DNA of 5,947 bases from CAZBUH01 sp964495095 (GCA_964495095.1 CAZBUH010000109.1:1-5947), one strand, 5' to 3'; positions 1 to 5,401 are shown, counted from the stretch's first letter. Numbers and translations: made by a program. The notes: generated by a model not told the origin, from the letters alone.

Positions 1-1
1 C

Positions 2-208
2 TCCGAGAAGCTCGGCTACGGCTATGATGCATATAAAGAGGAATTCTGCGACATGATTGCCCACGGGATTATCGATCCCGCAAAGGTGACGCGGTGCGCA
101 CTGGAGAACGCCGTTTCTATTTCCGCTATGGCTTTAACAACCGAAGCGCTGGTAGCTGACAAGCCGGAGCCTCCCGCTCCCGCAGCCGTTAACCCTGAAA
201 TGGATTGA
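2..208 (+). CDS. groL: Chaperonin GroEL, C-terminal fragment (5' end outside window)
   Basis: Frame 2 reads 68 codons to a TGA at 206-208 without a start, so this is the 3' end of a gene entering from the left. The translation matches the end of the GroEL equatorial domain: a GYDAYKEEF-like segment, then GIIDPAKVTRCALENAVSIS (residues 22-41 of the fragment), then MALTTEALVADKPEPPAPA. The Asp in GIIDPAKV (fragment residue 25) corresponds to the ATP-contacting Asp495 of E. coli GroEL. GroEL forms the 14-subunit cytosolic folding chamber with GroES. The tail ends in AAVNPEMD and lacks the usual Gly-Gly-Met repeats. Whether the gene is in a groES-groEL operon, or is the only groEL copy in the genome, cannot be seen. 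No terminator follows immediately; the nearest one is about 165 bases downstream. Confidence 0.95.
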   Translation, partial: SEKLGYGYDAYKEEFCDMIAHGIIDPAKVTRCALENAVSISAMALTTEALVADKPEPPAPAAVNPEMD

Positions 209-372
209 GCATACTGACCCATTAACTCTCTTTTTTCTCGCTTGAGCCGATTTAATATCATTTTATTTCCATAGAGTATCGTCTCTTGCCATTATCCCGG
301 AAACAGCTGGAGTAGTTCTCTGCTTAGAAGTATCTGACCCAGACTTCGTTCCTTTAAATGACATCAAAAAAT

Positions 373-430
373 ACAAGGGCAGGCTGAGAATTGCAGTTCG
401 AAGCATTTTTCAGCATGCCCTTGTGTTTTA
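373..430 (+). terminator. Rho-independent terminator hairpin
   Basis: The left arm ACAAGGGCAGGCTGAGAA (373-390) pairs with the right arm TTTTTCAGCATGCCCTTGT (406-424) with only a few mismatches, giving a long stem around a loop of about 15 bases. It is followed by GTTTTATTAT. An A-run (366-371) lies before the left arm, so it could also stop minus-strand transcription. It most likely ends the groEL transcript and insulates the downstream gene, although it lies unusually far (about 165 bases) from the groEL stop codon. Confidence 0.75.
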
Positions 431-526
431 TTATGGAGGCAGTAATTTGAAATTATGATATTAGGCAAGCGGACAGGCAGAACGGTGAATCACCCTTATA
501 CAGTCATTTAAGCATTGTAAAATAAT

Positions 527-532
527 CGAGGT
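527..532 (+). promoter_or_regulatory. Ribosome binding site supporting the GTG start of ceo
   Basis: CGAGGT lies 8 bases before GTG 541. An ATG at 533-535 is in another frame, so the GTG is the start that fits both spacing and the alignment of the protein with its family. Confidence 0.7.
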
Positions 533-540
533 AATGAAAT

Positions 541-1497
541 GTGAAAACAGTAGGCTTCCCAATCAGTGATAAGGAGAATGAGAATCGCAGGGCTCTGATT
601 CCAGACGACATTTCTAATATCCGTCATGCGGATATGCTGCTCTTTGAGAAAGGATACGGGAATAATTTGGGCTTTTCAGACGCAGATTATGAAGCCCGTG
701 GGGCAAAGACCGTCACACGGGAGCGGGTACTTGACTGTGATGTTATCTGCGATCCGAAAATCGGTGATGCGGGATACTTGGATCAGTTAGAAGACCAGAC
801 TATTTTCGGCTGGGTTCATCTTGTTCAGAACAAGGATACAGCGAATAAGGTTTTAGCCGGAAAGCTGACCGCTTATGCATGGGAGGATATGTTCTGCGAA
901 GGGCGGCATTGTTTCTATCGGAACAATGAAATGGCGGGAGAAGCGGCTATTATGCATGCTTTTCAGTGCTACGGGGAAATGCCGTACAACACGAATGTGG
1001 CCCTGATTGGCAGGGGAAATGTAGCGCGTGGGGCTATGCGTATTCTGACTTGCCTGGGTGCCCGCATTACAGTATATGACCGTAAAACGGAGAAACTGCT
1101 CAGACAGGAAATCGGCCAGTATGATGTGATTGTAAATGCCCTGCTCTGGGATACACGCAGAAAAGACCACATTATTTATCGCGATGATTTGAAGAGGATG
1201 CGAAAAAATTCTCTGATCATTGATGTCAGCTGCGATAAGAACGGCGCGATCGAAACCAGCGCACCGACTACGGTGGAAAAACCGATTTACATGGTTGACG
1301 GCGTCATGCATTATGCAGTAGACCACACTCCTACGCTGTTCTACAAGCCTGCAAGTGCTGGAATTTCCGCAGAAGTATGCAAATACGCAGATGAGCTAAT
1401 TGAGAACAAACCGGGAAAAGTTTTAATGAATGCGCTTGCCGTTGAAAATGGAACTATCAGGGATACCCGAATTATAGCCTTGTCAAATGTATTTTAG
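541..1497 (+). CDS. ceo: N5-(carboxyethyl)ornithine synthase, NADPH-dependent
   Basis: Predicted 318-residue cytosolic oxidoreductase of the alanine dehydrogenase / transhydrogenase alpha superfamily. The family reductively condenses pyruvate with the side-chain amino group of ornithine (or lysine) using NADPH, giving N5-(carboxyethyl)ornithine; the characterised enzyme is from Lactococcus lactis and is of similar length (about 313 residues). Visible features: N-terminal ENRRALIP (14-21), like the ENRVALTP substrate site of alanine dehydrogenase (Arg16); Lys73 in CDPKIGD; His93 in GWVHLVQ; a Rossmann motif ALIGRGNVARGA (154-165); VYDRK (178-182), where Arg181-Lys182 after the acidic residue suits NADP(H); Asp232, matching the catalytic Asp of alanine dehydrogenase; and HYAVDHTPTLFYK (257-269). 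The start is GTG at 541, chosen because CGAGGT (527-532) lies 8 bases upstream. Base composition is lower in G+C than the right half of the window. Substrate choice (ornithine or lysine) is inferred from family only. Confidence 0.85.
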   Translation: MKTVGFPISDKENENRRALIPDDISNIRHADMLLFEKGYGNNLGFSDADYEARGAKTVTRERVLDCDVICDPKIGDAGYLDQLEDQTIFGWVHLVQNKDTANKVLAGKLTAYAWEDMFCEGRHCFYRNNEMAGEAAIMHAFQCYGEMPYNTNVALIGRGNVARGAMRILTCLGARITVYDRKTEKLLRQEIGQYDVIVNALLWDTRRKDHIIYRDDLKRMRKNSLIIDVSCDKNGAIETSAPTTVEKPIYMVDGVMHYAVDHTPTLFYKPASAGISAEVCKYADELIENKPGKVLMNALAVENGTIRDTRIIALSNVF

Positions 1498-1627
1498 CGA
1501 TGATGCCTATGTAAATTGGCACTGTATTAATGAGCATTTTACCATGGAAGAATTTATAAAGGCAAGCTGTGACATCCCGGTGGATGAGATGGAGAAGTGG
1601 AGCGCGTTGAAAGTAACGGCGATATAA
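1487..1627 (+). CDS. Unrecognised small ORF overlapping the end of ceo
   Basis: An ATG at 1487 opens a 46-codon frame ending with TAA at 1625-1627. It overlaps the last 11 bases of ceo in another frame, an arrangement compatible with translational coupling, but no ribosome binding site is visible before it. The predicted peptide is acidic and aromatic (begins MYFSDDAYVNWHC, later FTMEEFIKAS and VDEMEKW) and has no signal peptide or membrane segment. I do not recognise it. It could be a real small protein, or the remaining start of a longer gene whose reading frame was lost: a +1 frame continues from about 1597 to 1675 without a stop. Moderate-to-low confidence that it is expressed. Confidence 0.35.
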   Translation: MYFSDDAYVNWHCINEHFTMEEFIKASCDIPVDEMEKWSALKVTAI

Positions 1628-1673
1628 TTATAACAGCAGTCCATGTTTACCTTAAAGATAAATCAATGTCGTT

Positions 1674-2043
1674 TCATGCGGTTCCGTTTATTCGAACAAA
1701 GCAGGATAAGATAATATCCGCGGCCTGTTCCATCTGCGAAATGAGCTTCCAGAAAAACTTTTTGACCTTTTCCGGGGAGTGCTACAGGGCAACGGATAAG
1801 GATAGGGCCGTGGGCTTGCCGGGCTTATACAGACGGTCGGAGCGTATTTTTGAAAACAGCTCTCCGTCAATGCTTGCCTTTTTACAGCACTGAGCGTCGG
1901 TCATGCCCTTTTCGGCAATTTTCCGCGGGAGCATGTCCGAAAAGCTTTCATCGGTTTGGCCGGACTCGTCGATGTGCGGCTCATAGCAGGTGTCCATATA
2001 GCGGCTGTTCGGTTATGTCATTTCTGACGATATGCAGCGGCAT
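1674..2043 (-). pseudogene. Decayed macro-domain protein (N-terminus joined to C-terminal domain)
   Basis: Reading the minus strand from ATG 2043, the frame gives MPLHIVRNDITEQPLYGHLL and stops at 1981-1983. MPLHIVRNDIT is typical of the first beta strand of a macro (ADP-ribose-binding) domain. In another frame, from about 2006, the sequence continues as SRYMDTCYEPHIDESGQTDE, then SFSDMLPRKIAEKGMTDAQC, KKASIDGELFSKIRSD and LYKPGKPTALSLSVAL, with a TAG at 1782-1784. Beyond the stop the same frame still reads EKVKKFFWKLIS and DIILSCFVRING, ending at 1674. From memory, these segments match the conserved C-terminal domain (IDESFSxMLLRKIDE.., MTDAQCYKKANID, RKLFSKIRSDxxYKPSKPTA) that follows a macro domain in clostridial proteins. 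Nearly all of the macro domain, including the VDAIVNAAN-type ligand loop, is missing, so an internal deletion, a frame change and a nonsense codon have destroyed the gene. Promoter and ribosome binding site are intact. Confidence 0.7.
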
Positions 2044-2048
2044 GGCGG

Positions 2049-2054
2049 CACCTC
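2049..2054 (-). promoter_or_regulatory. Ribosome binding site of the macro-domain pseudogene
   Basis: GAGGTG on the minus strand lies 5 bases before ATG 2043, which supports this as the original start codon of the broken gene. Confidence 0.65.
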
Positions 2055-2072
2055 ATTTCTTTGATGTACTAA

Positions 2073-2101
2073 ATTATATCATCCGCTCCGGGTATTTTCA
2101 A
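2073..2101 (-). promoter_or_regulatory. Sigma-A promoter of the macro-domain pseudogene
   Basis: On the minus strand TTGAAA (2101-2096) and a perfect TATAAT (2078-2073) are separated by exactly 17 bases. The predicted start point is near 2066, about 23 bases before the ATG at 2043. The ilvE terminator T-run ends at 2109, so this promoter begins right after the upstream transcript stops. Confidence 0.75.
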
Positions 2102-2106
2102 CGGCA

Positions 2107-2139
2107 TTAAAAAAGGCGCTTCCCGGGAAGGGAAGCGCC
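2107..2139 (-). terminator. Rho-independent terminator of ilvE
   Basis: GGCGCTTCCC (2115-2124) and GGGAAGCGCC (2130-2139) form a perfect 10-base-pair stem with a 5-base loop. On the minus strand it is followed by six T (2114-2109). It starts 15 bases after the ilvE stop codon. There is no T-run on the plus-strand side, so it acts on minus-strand transcription. Confidence 0.93.
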
Positions 2140-2154
2140 CTGAATTTGCCGTAA

Positions 2155-3222
2155 TCAGCAGACCTTCGTGGTCCAGCCCCTTGTGTCGGGAATCCGGCCC
2201 CACTGGATGCCAGTCAGCTCGTCATAGAGCTTCTGGGTGAGGCTGCCTATCTTACCGCCGTTTATGGTGTAATCCTTGCCCTTGTAGGCGATACCGCCCA
2301 CGGGGGAGACTACGGCCGCGGTGCCTGTGCCCCACATCTCCTCAAGCTTGCCGGATTCGATGGCGCTTATAAGCTCGTCCACGCTTATGAGCCGCTCCTC
2401 CACGGGGAGGCCCCAGTCGCGGCAGACCTGAAGAATGGATTTTCTCGTTATGCCCGGAAGCACGCTGCCCTGAAGCTCAGGCGTGACGACAACGCCGTCG
2501 ATTTTGAACATGATATTCATGCTGCCCACTTCTTCGATGTACTTCCTGTGCACGCCGTCAAGCCAGAGCACCTGGGAGAAGCCCTTTTCTTCGGCTTTCT
2601 CGCCGGCGCGGATGGAGGCCGCGTAGTTGCCGCCGCACTTTGTGAAGCCGGTGCCGCCCTTTACGGCTCTGACGTCCTCGTCCTCAATCATAATCCTGAC
2701 GGGGTTGATGCCCTCCTTGTAGTAGCTGCCGGAGGGGCTGAGGATGATGCAGAAGATGTAGGTCTGGCTGGCGTGGACGCCGACAAACTCATCGGTGGCA
2801 AAAATGAACGGGCGCACATAGAGGCTGGCGTTCTCAACAGTCGGGACCCAGTCCTTGTCGATTTCAACAAGGGTCTTAAGGGCTTTTACGCAGAATTCCT
2901 CGTCAACCTCCGGGATGCAGAGACGGCGGGCGGAGCTGTTCATCCTGCGGAAATTCTCCTCCGGGCGGAAGAGCTGTACCGTGCCGTCGGCGGTGCGGTA
3001 TGCCTTGAGGCCCTCGAATATCTCCTGGGCATAGTGAAAGACCATCGACGCCGGGGCCAGCTCAAAGGGGCCATAGGGCACGATGCGGGGATTTATCCAT
3101 CCCTGTCCCTGAATGTAATTCATAAGGAACATGTGGTCAGAGAAATAGTGGCCGAAGGGGAGATCGTTCCAATCCGGCTTCTGCTTTGGATATTTTGTAA
3201 GTTCAATCTTAATTTCCTGCAT
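2155..3222 (-). CDS. ilvE: Branched-chain amino acid aminotransferase
   Basis: A 355-residue PLP fold-type IV enzyme of the longer BCAT class (350-365 residues), close in pattern to mammalian BCAT and the ilvE_II family. It interconverts leucine, isoleucine and valine with their 2-oxo acids using 2-oxoglutarate/glutamate in the cytosol, and serves both synthesis and catabolism. Visible features: FEGLKAYRTADG (69-80); LYVRPFIFATDE (134-145); the PLP-lysine segment KGGTGFTKCGGNYAAS (188-203), with Lys195 as the Schiff-base residue; YIEEVGSMNIMF (228-239), with Glu231 at the cofactor-ring position; LPGITRKSIL (255-264); and the phosphate-binding GTGTAAVVSPVGGI (298-311). The CxxC redox pair of mammalian mitochondrial BCAT is absent. 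Start ATG 3222 has AGAAGG (3236-3231) 8 bases upstream. It is monocistronic: own promoter and own terminator. The leader is only about 25 bases, leaving no room for a T-box or attenuator. Confidence 0.95.
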   Translation of the reverse strand: MQEIKIELTKYPKQKPDWNDLPFGHYFSDHMFLMNYIQGQGWINPRIVPYGPFELAPASMVFHYAQEIFEGLKAYRTADGTVQLFRPEENFRRMNSSARRLCIPEVDEEFCVKALKTLVEIDKDWVPTVENASLYVRPFIFATDEFVGVHASQTYIFCIILSPSGSYYKEGINPVRIMIEDEDVRAVKGGTGFTKCGGNYAASIRAGEKAEEKGFSQVLWLDGVHRKYIEEVGSMNIMFKIDGVVVTPELQGSVLPGITRKSILQVCRDWGLPVEERLISVDELISAIESGKLEEMWGTGTAAVVSPVGGIAYKGKDYTINGGKIGSLTQKLYDELTGIQWGRIPDTRGWTTKVC

Positions 3223-3254
3223 TTATAAGACCTTCTTTAAAAAGTACTGCAGTT

Positions 3255-3283
3255 ATTATAGCAAGCATTTTTGACATTCGCAA
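3255..3283 (-). promoter_or_regulatory. Predicted sigma-A promoter of ilvE
   Basis: On the minus strand TTGCGA (3283-3278, 4 of 6 consensus bases) and a perfect TATAAT (3260-3255) are 17 bases apart. The predicted start point is near 3248, inside a perfect 8-base palindrome ACTGCAGT (3246-3253). It overlaps the plus-strand promoter of the flavoenzyme. Confidence 0.7.
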
Positions 3284-3299
3284 CAGATTGTGTTAAAAT
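3271..3299 (+). promoter_or_regulatory. Predicted sigma-A promoter of the flavin oxidoreductase gene
   Basis: A perfect TTGACA (3271-3276) and TAAAAT (3294-3299, 5 of 6) are 17 bases apart, giving a start near 3306 and a leader of about 30 bases before ATG 3336. The -35 element lies inside the spacer of the opposing ilvE promoter. Confidence 0.8.
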
Positions 3300-3322
3300 A
3301 TTGAATAAAAAAACTTCCTTTT

Positions 3323-3327
3323 GAGGG
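3323..3327 (+). promoter_or_regulatory. Ribosome binding site that decides the flavoenzyme start
   Basis: GAGGG lies 8 bases before ATG 3336. The in-frame TTG at 3321 overlaps this site and has no site of its own, so ATG 3336 is preferred. Confidence 0.8.
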
Positions 3328-3335
3328 CTGAAAAA

Positions 3336-5342
3336 ATGGAATTTACACGCCTTAACTCAAAAATCACCGTTAACGGTATGCAATTGCGGAACAGGATTAT
3401 GATGGTGGCTATGCACCATCTGTACACAGAGGACGGCTTCTGCACGCCGAAATTCACGGAGTATTACTTAAAACGCGCCCGGGGAGGCGCGGGGCTTATC
3501 ATAGTGGGGGCCTGCCGGTTTGACGACTATGGGGCCAAGGAGAGCTGTATAAGCCTCCGGGACGACGAGCATATACCGGGCTGGAAAGCGTTTACCGACA
3601 GGATTCACGCCGAGTCCGGTGCAAAAGTGGCGGTGCAGCTTTATCACGCCGGTCGCTACATGCCCAAAGCGGACGTGCCCTGCGGCAAGGAAGCGCTGGC
3701 CCCGTCGGCGGTGTACTCCACCTACACCCGGGAGGTGGCGAAGGAGGCCACCGAGGCGGAGCTTGCGGAGATAATTGAAAACTGGGCCGCCGCCGCGGTG
3801 CGGGCGAAAAAGGCGGGCTTTGACGCGGTGGAGCTTATAGGCTCTGTGGGGTATCTAATCTCCCAGTTCCTGTCCCCGACTACAAACCTCCGGACGGATA
3901 AATACGGGGGCTCCTGGGAGAACAGGTGCCGGTTTCCGCTGGAGGCCATAAGAGCTGTCCGGGCCGCTGTGGGAAAGGATTATCCGCTTATTCTGAGGAT
4001 GTGCTGCTCCGACCTTATACCCGGGGCCAACACGGAGGATGAGCTGGCCGTATTTGCGCGGCTGGCCCAGGACGCGGGAGTGGATATGCTGGACGTAACC
4101 GGCGGCTGGCATGAGTCGAGGGTGCCCCAGCTTACAGGCGATGCGCCTGGGGCGGCGCTGGAATTTTTGCAGAAAAAGATAAAAGAGGCGGTGACTATCC
4201 CAGTGGCCATAGCCACCCGCTTCGGAGACCCGGAGAAGGCCGAGGAGGCCCTGGCCCTGGGGCACGGGGATATTATCGGCATGGGCCGTCCCCTGCTGGC
4301 GGACCCGGAGCTGCCGGAAAAGGCGTTTTCAGGCAGGGCAGGGGAGATACGCCCCTGTGTGGCCTGCAACCAGGGGTGCCTTGCCAACACGTTTTTCGAC
4401 AGGCCAATCGTGTGCCTTGTAAACGGAATGGCCGGGCGGGAGTACGAGATAAAGTTTGAGAAAACGGAAAAGCCAAAGGAAATACTGGTTATAGGTGCGG
4501 GCCCCGCCGGGTGCGAGTTTGCCATCAGGGCCGCGTCAAGAGGGCACCGGGTGACAATATGGGAAAAGAGCGGCGAGCCGGGCGGTATGCTGAAATATGT
4601 GGCAAAGCTCCCGGCAAGGCAGGAATTTTCACGTCTTATAAAGTATTATGAGACGGCCCTGAAAGCGGCGGGGGTCCGGGTGGAGCTTAATAAGGAGGCG
4701 CGGCCGGACAATGTGCCGGAGAGCTTCGACACCGTAATGCTGGCAAGCGGCGCTGTTTACCAGCCGGTTATACCGGAAAACTGCGGCGTGCCCGCCTATT
4801 CCGTGACGCAGGTGGTAAAAAGAGAGGTTATGCCGGGGAAAAACGTGGTGGTGCTGGACGGCACCTATATGGGGTGCGAGACAGCCAGATATCTGGCGAG
4901 AAGCGCCTCGGTAAATCCCGAGCAGCTCTACCACAGGATGGTATACGGGGCCACAAGCCAGGAGAAGATAGACGCCTCGCTGAGAGAGTGCGACAGGAAT
5001 ATAGCCATTGTGGCCGAGGGGCCGAAGATAGGCGGAGGGTACGAGTCCGGCACAAGCTGGCCGGTGATGATGGACCTTAACCGTCTGGGGGTGAAGAAGT
5101 ATAAAAGCGCGGTGCTGGAGAGCATTTCCGGCGGAAAAGCGGCGTTTAAGGACGAAAACGGCCAGCAGACGGAGCTTTGCTGCGACTGTGTGATAGTCCC
5201 TGAAAAGCGCACCCCGGAGGAGGAAATGAAAAAGGCATTGGAGGACAGGGGCTTTGAGGTGCTGTCCGCCGGGGACGCCGAGGCGCCGGCAAAGGCCATC
5301 AATGCGATACACAGGGCCTGCGAGCTGGGGATGCGGGTCTGA
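3336..5342 (+). CDS. FMN/Fe-S/FAD ene-reductase (2,4-dienoyl-CoA / 2-enoate reductase type)
   Basis: A 668-residue oxidoreductase of the FadH, 2-enoate reductase, BaiCD and trimethylamine dehydrogenase family, which passes electrons from NAD(P)H through FAD and a 4Fe-4S cluster to FMN, to reduce a C=C bond. The N-terminal old-yellow-enzyme barrel (about 1-335) shows LRNRIMMVAMHH (17-28), QLYHAGR (101-107), GSVGYLISQFLSP (169-181) with Tyr173 matching the proton-donor Tyr of FadH, YGGSWENR (190-197), and GWHESR (257-262) with His259 matching FadH His252. Cys341, Cys344, Cys348 and Cys360 form the CxxCxxxCx11C cluster site. The C-terminal part has a FAD Rossmann motif GAGPAG (387-392) and a terminal GDAEAPAKAINAI (646-658). 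The second nucleotide-binding region is unusual: LDGTYMGCE (507-515) replaces GGGxxGxE and a longer segment (about 521-556) follows. There is no signal peptide. Possible substrates are aryl-acrylates, short 2-enoates, dienoyl-CoAs or bile acid intermediates; the sequence does not decide. It is divergent from ilvE and may be co-transcribed with the methyltransferase 64 bases downstream. Confidence 0.88.
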   Translation: MEFTRLNSKITVNGMQLRNRIMMVAMHHLYTEDGFCTPKFTEYYLKRARGGAGLIIVGACRFDDYGAKESCISLRDDEHIPGWKAFTDRIHAESGAKVAVQLYHAGRYMPKADVPCGKEALAPSAVYSTYTREVAKEATEAELAEIIENWAAAAVRAKKAGFDAVELIGSVGYLISQFLSPTTNLRTDKYGGSWENRCRFPLEAIRAVRAAVGKDYPLILRMCCSDLIPGANTEDELAVFARLAQDAGVDMLDVTGGWHESRVPQLTGDAPGAALEFLQKKIKEAVTIPVAIATRFGDPEKAEEALALGHGDIIGMGRPLLADPELPEKAFSGRAGEIRPCVACNQGCLANTFFDRPIVCLVNGMAGREYEIKFEKTEKPKEILVIGAGPAGCEFAIRAASRGHRVTIWEKSGEPGGMLKYVAKLPARQEFSRLIKYYETALKAAGVRVELNKEARPDNVPESFDTVMLASGAVYQPVIPENCGVPAYSVTQVVKREVMPGKNVVVLDGTYMGCETARYLARSASVNPEQLYHRMVYGATSQEKIDASLRECDRNIAIVAEGPKIGGGYESGTSWPVMMDLNRLGVKKYKSAVLESISGGKAAFKDENGQQTELCCDCVIVPEKRTPEEEMKKALEDRGFEVLSAGDAEAPAKAINAIHRACELGMRV

Positions 5343-5395
5343 TATTTTAATTTATGTGTCCTGTAATAATCAGGGCTTATAAGACGGATTTACCT

Positions 5396-5401
5396 GGGAG
5401 G
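5396..5401 (+). promoter_or_regulatory. Ribosome binding site of the methyltransferase gene
   Basis: GGGAGG lies 5 bases before ATG 5407. No terminator is visible between the flavoenzyme stop (5342) and this site; only a 4-base-pair inverted repeat (CCTG/CAGG, around 5360-5375) is present. Confidence 0.75.

Larger units (their letters stand above)
209..540. other. Gene-free AT-rich intergenic region
   Basis: This stretch separates groEL from the carboxyethylornithine synthase gene. I find no convincing coding region on either strand: short minus-strand frames exist near 240-360 but they have no ribosome binding site or recognisable similarity. It contains one strong hairpin terminator (listed separately), an 8-base direct repeat CTGACCCA at 214-221 and 334-341, and the ribosome binding site of the next gene at its right end. 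I looked for a sigma-A promoter for the downstream gene between 425 and 530. AT-rich -10-like hexamers occur (TATGAT at 454-459, TATACA near 497-502), but none has an acceptable -35 at 16-18 bases, so no promoter is called. Confidence 0.6.

Noticed and set aside
22..261. 79-codon minus-strand frame across the groEL end
   Set aside because: Most of it is antisense to the conserved GroEL C-terminus. The part beyond groEL (MILNRLKREKRELMG) looked like a possible transposase or recombinase start but has no support.
425..530. Sigma-A promoter for ceo
   Set aside because: Several -10-like hexamers exist (TATTAT, TATGAT, TATACA, TAAAAT), but none has a plausible -35 at 16-18 bases, and the TAAAAT at 518-523 would start transcription at or past the ribosome binding site.
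853..1326. 157-codon open frame on the minus strand opposite ceo
   Set aside because: It overlaps conserved catalytic and Rossmann coding sequence of ceo and shows no family features or start signals.
1597..1893. 98-codon plus-strand frame through the macro pseudogene region
   Set aside because: Its second half is antisense to the recognisable macro-protein C-terminal remains, and no ribosome binding site precedes ATG 1597. Its first part is mentioned only as a possible frameshifted continuation of the small ORF.
2548..3228. 226-codon open frame on the plus strand opposite ilvE
   Set aside because: It is the antisense shadow of a clear aminotransferase gene in GC-rich sequence; the translation is low-complexity Ala/Gly/Val-rich and has no ribosome binding site.
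3321..3335. TTG at 3321 as start of the flavoenzyme (five extra residues)
   Set aside because: The TTG overlaps the GAGGG ribosome binding site that is correctly spaced for ATG 3336.
3223..3335. T-box or attenuator controlling ilvE
   Set aside because: The predicted leader is only about 25 bases, too short for a T-box, and no stem-terminator pair lies upstream of the start codon.
4629..5312. 227-codon open frame on the minus strand opposite the flavoenzyme
   Set aside because: It lies wholly inside the FAD domain coding region, has no recognisable motif, and is explained by high G+C at third positions of the real gene.
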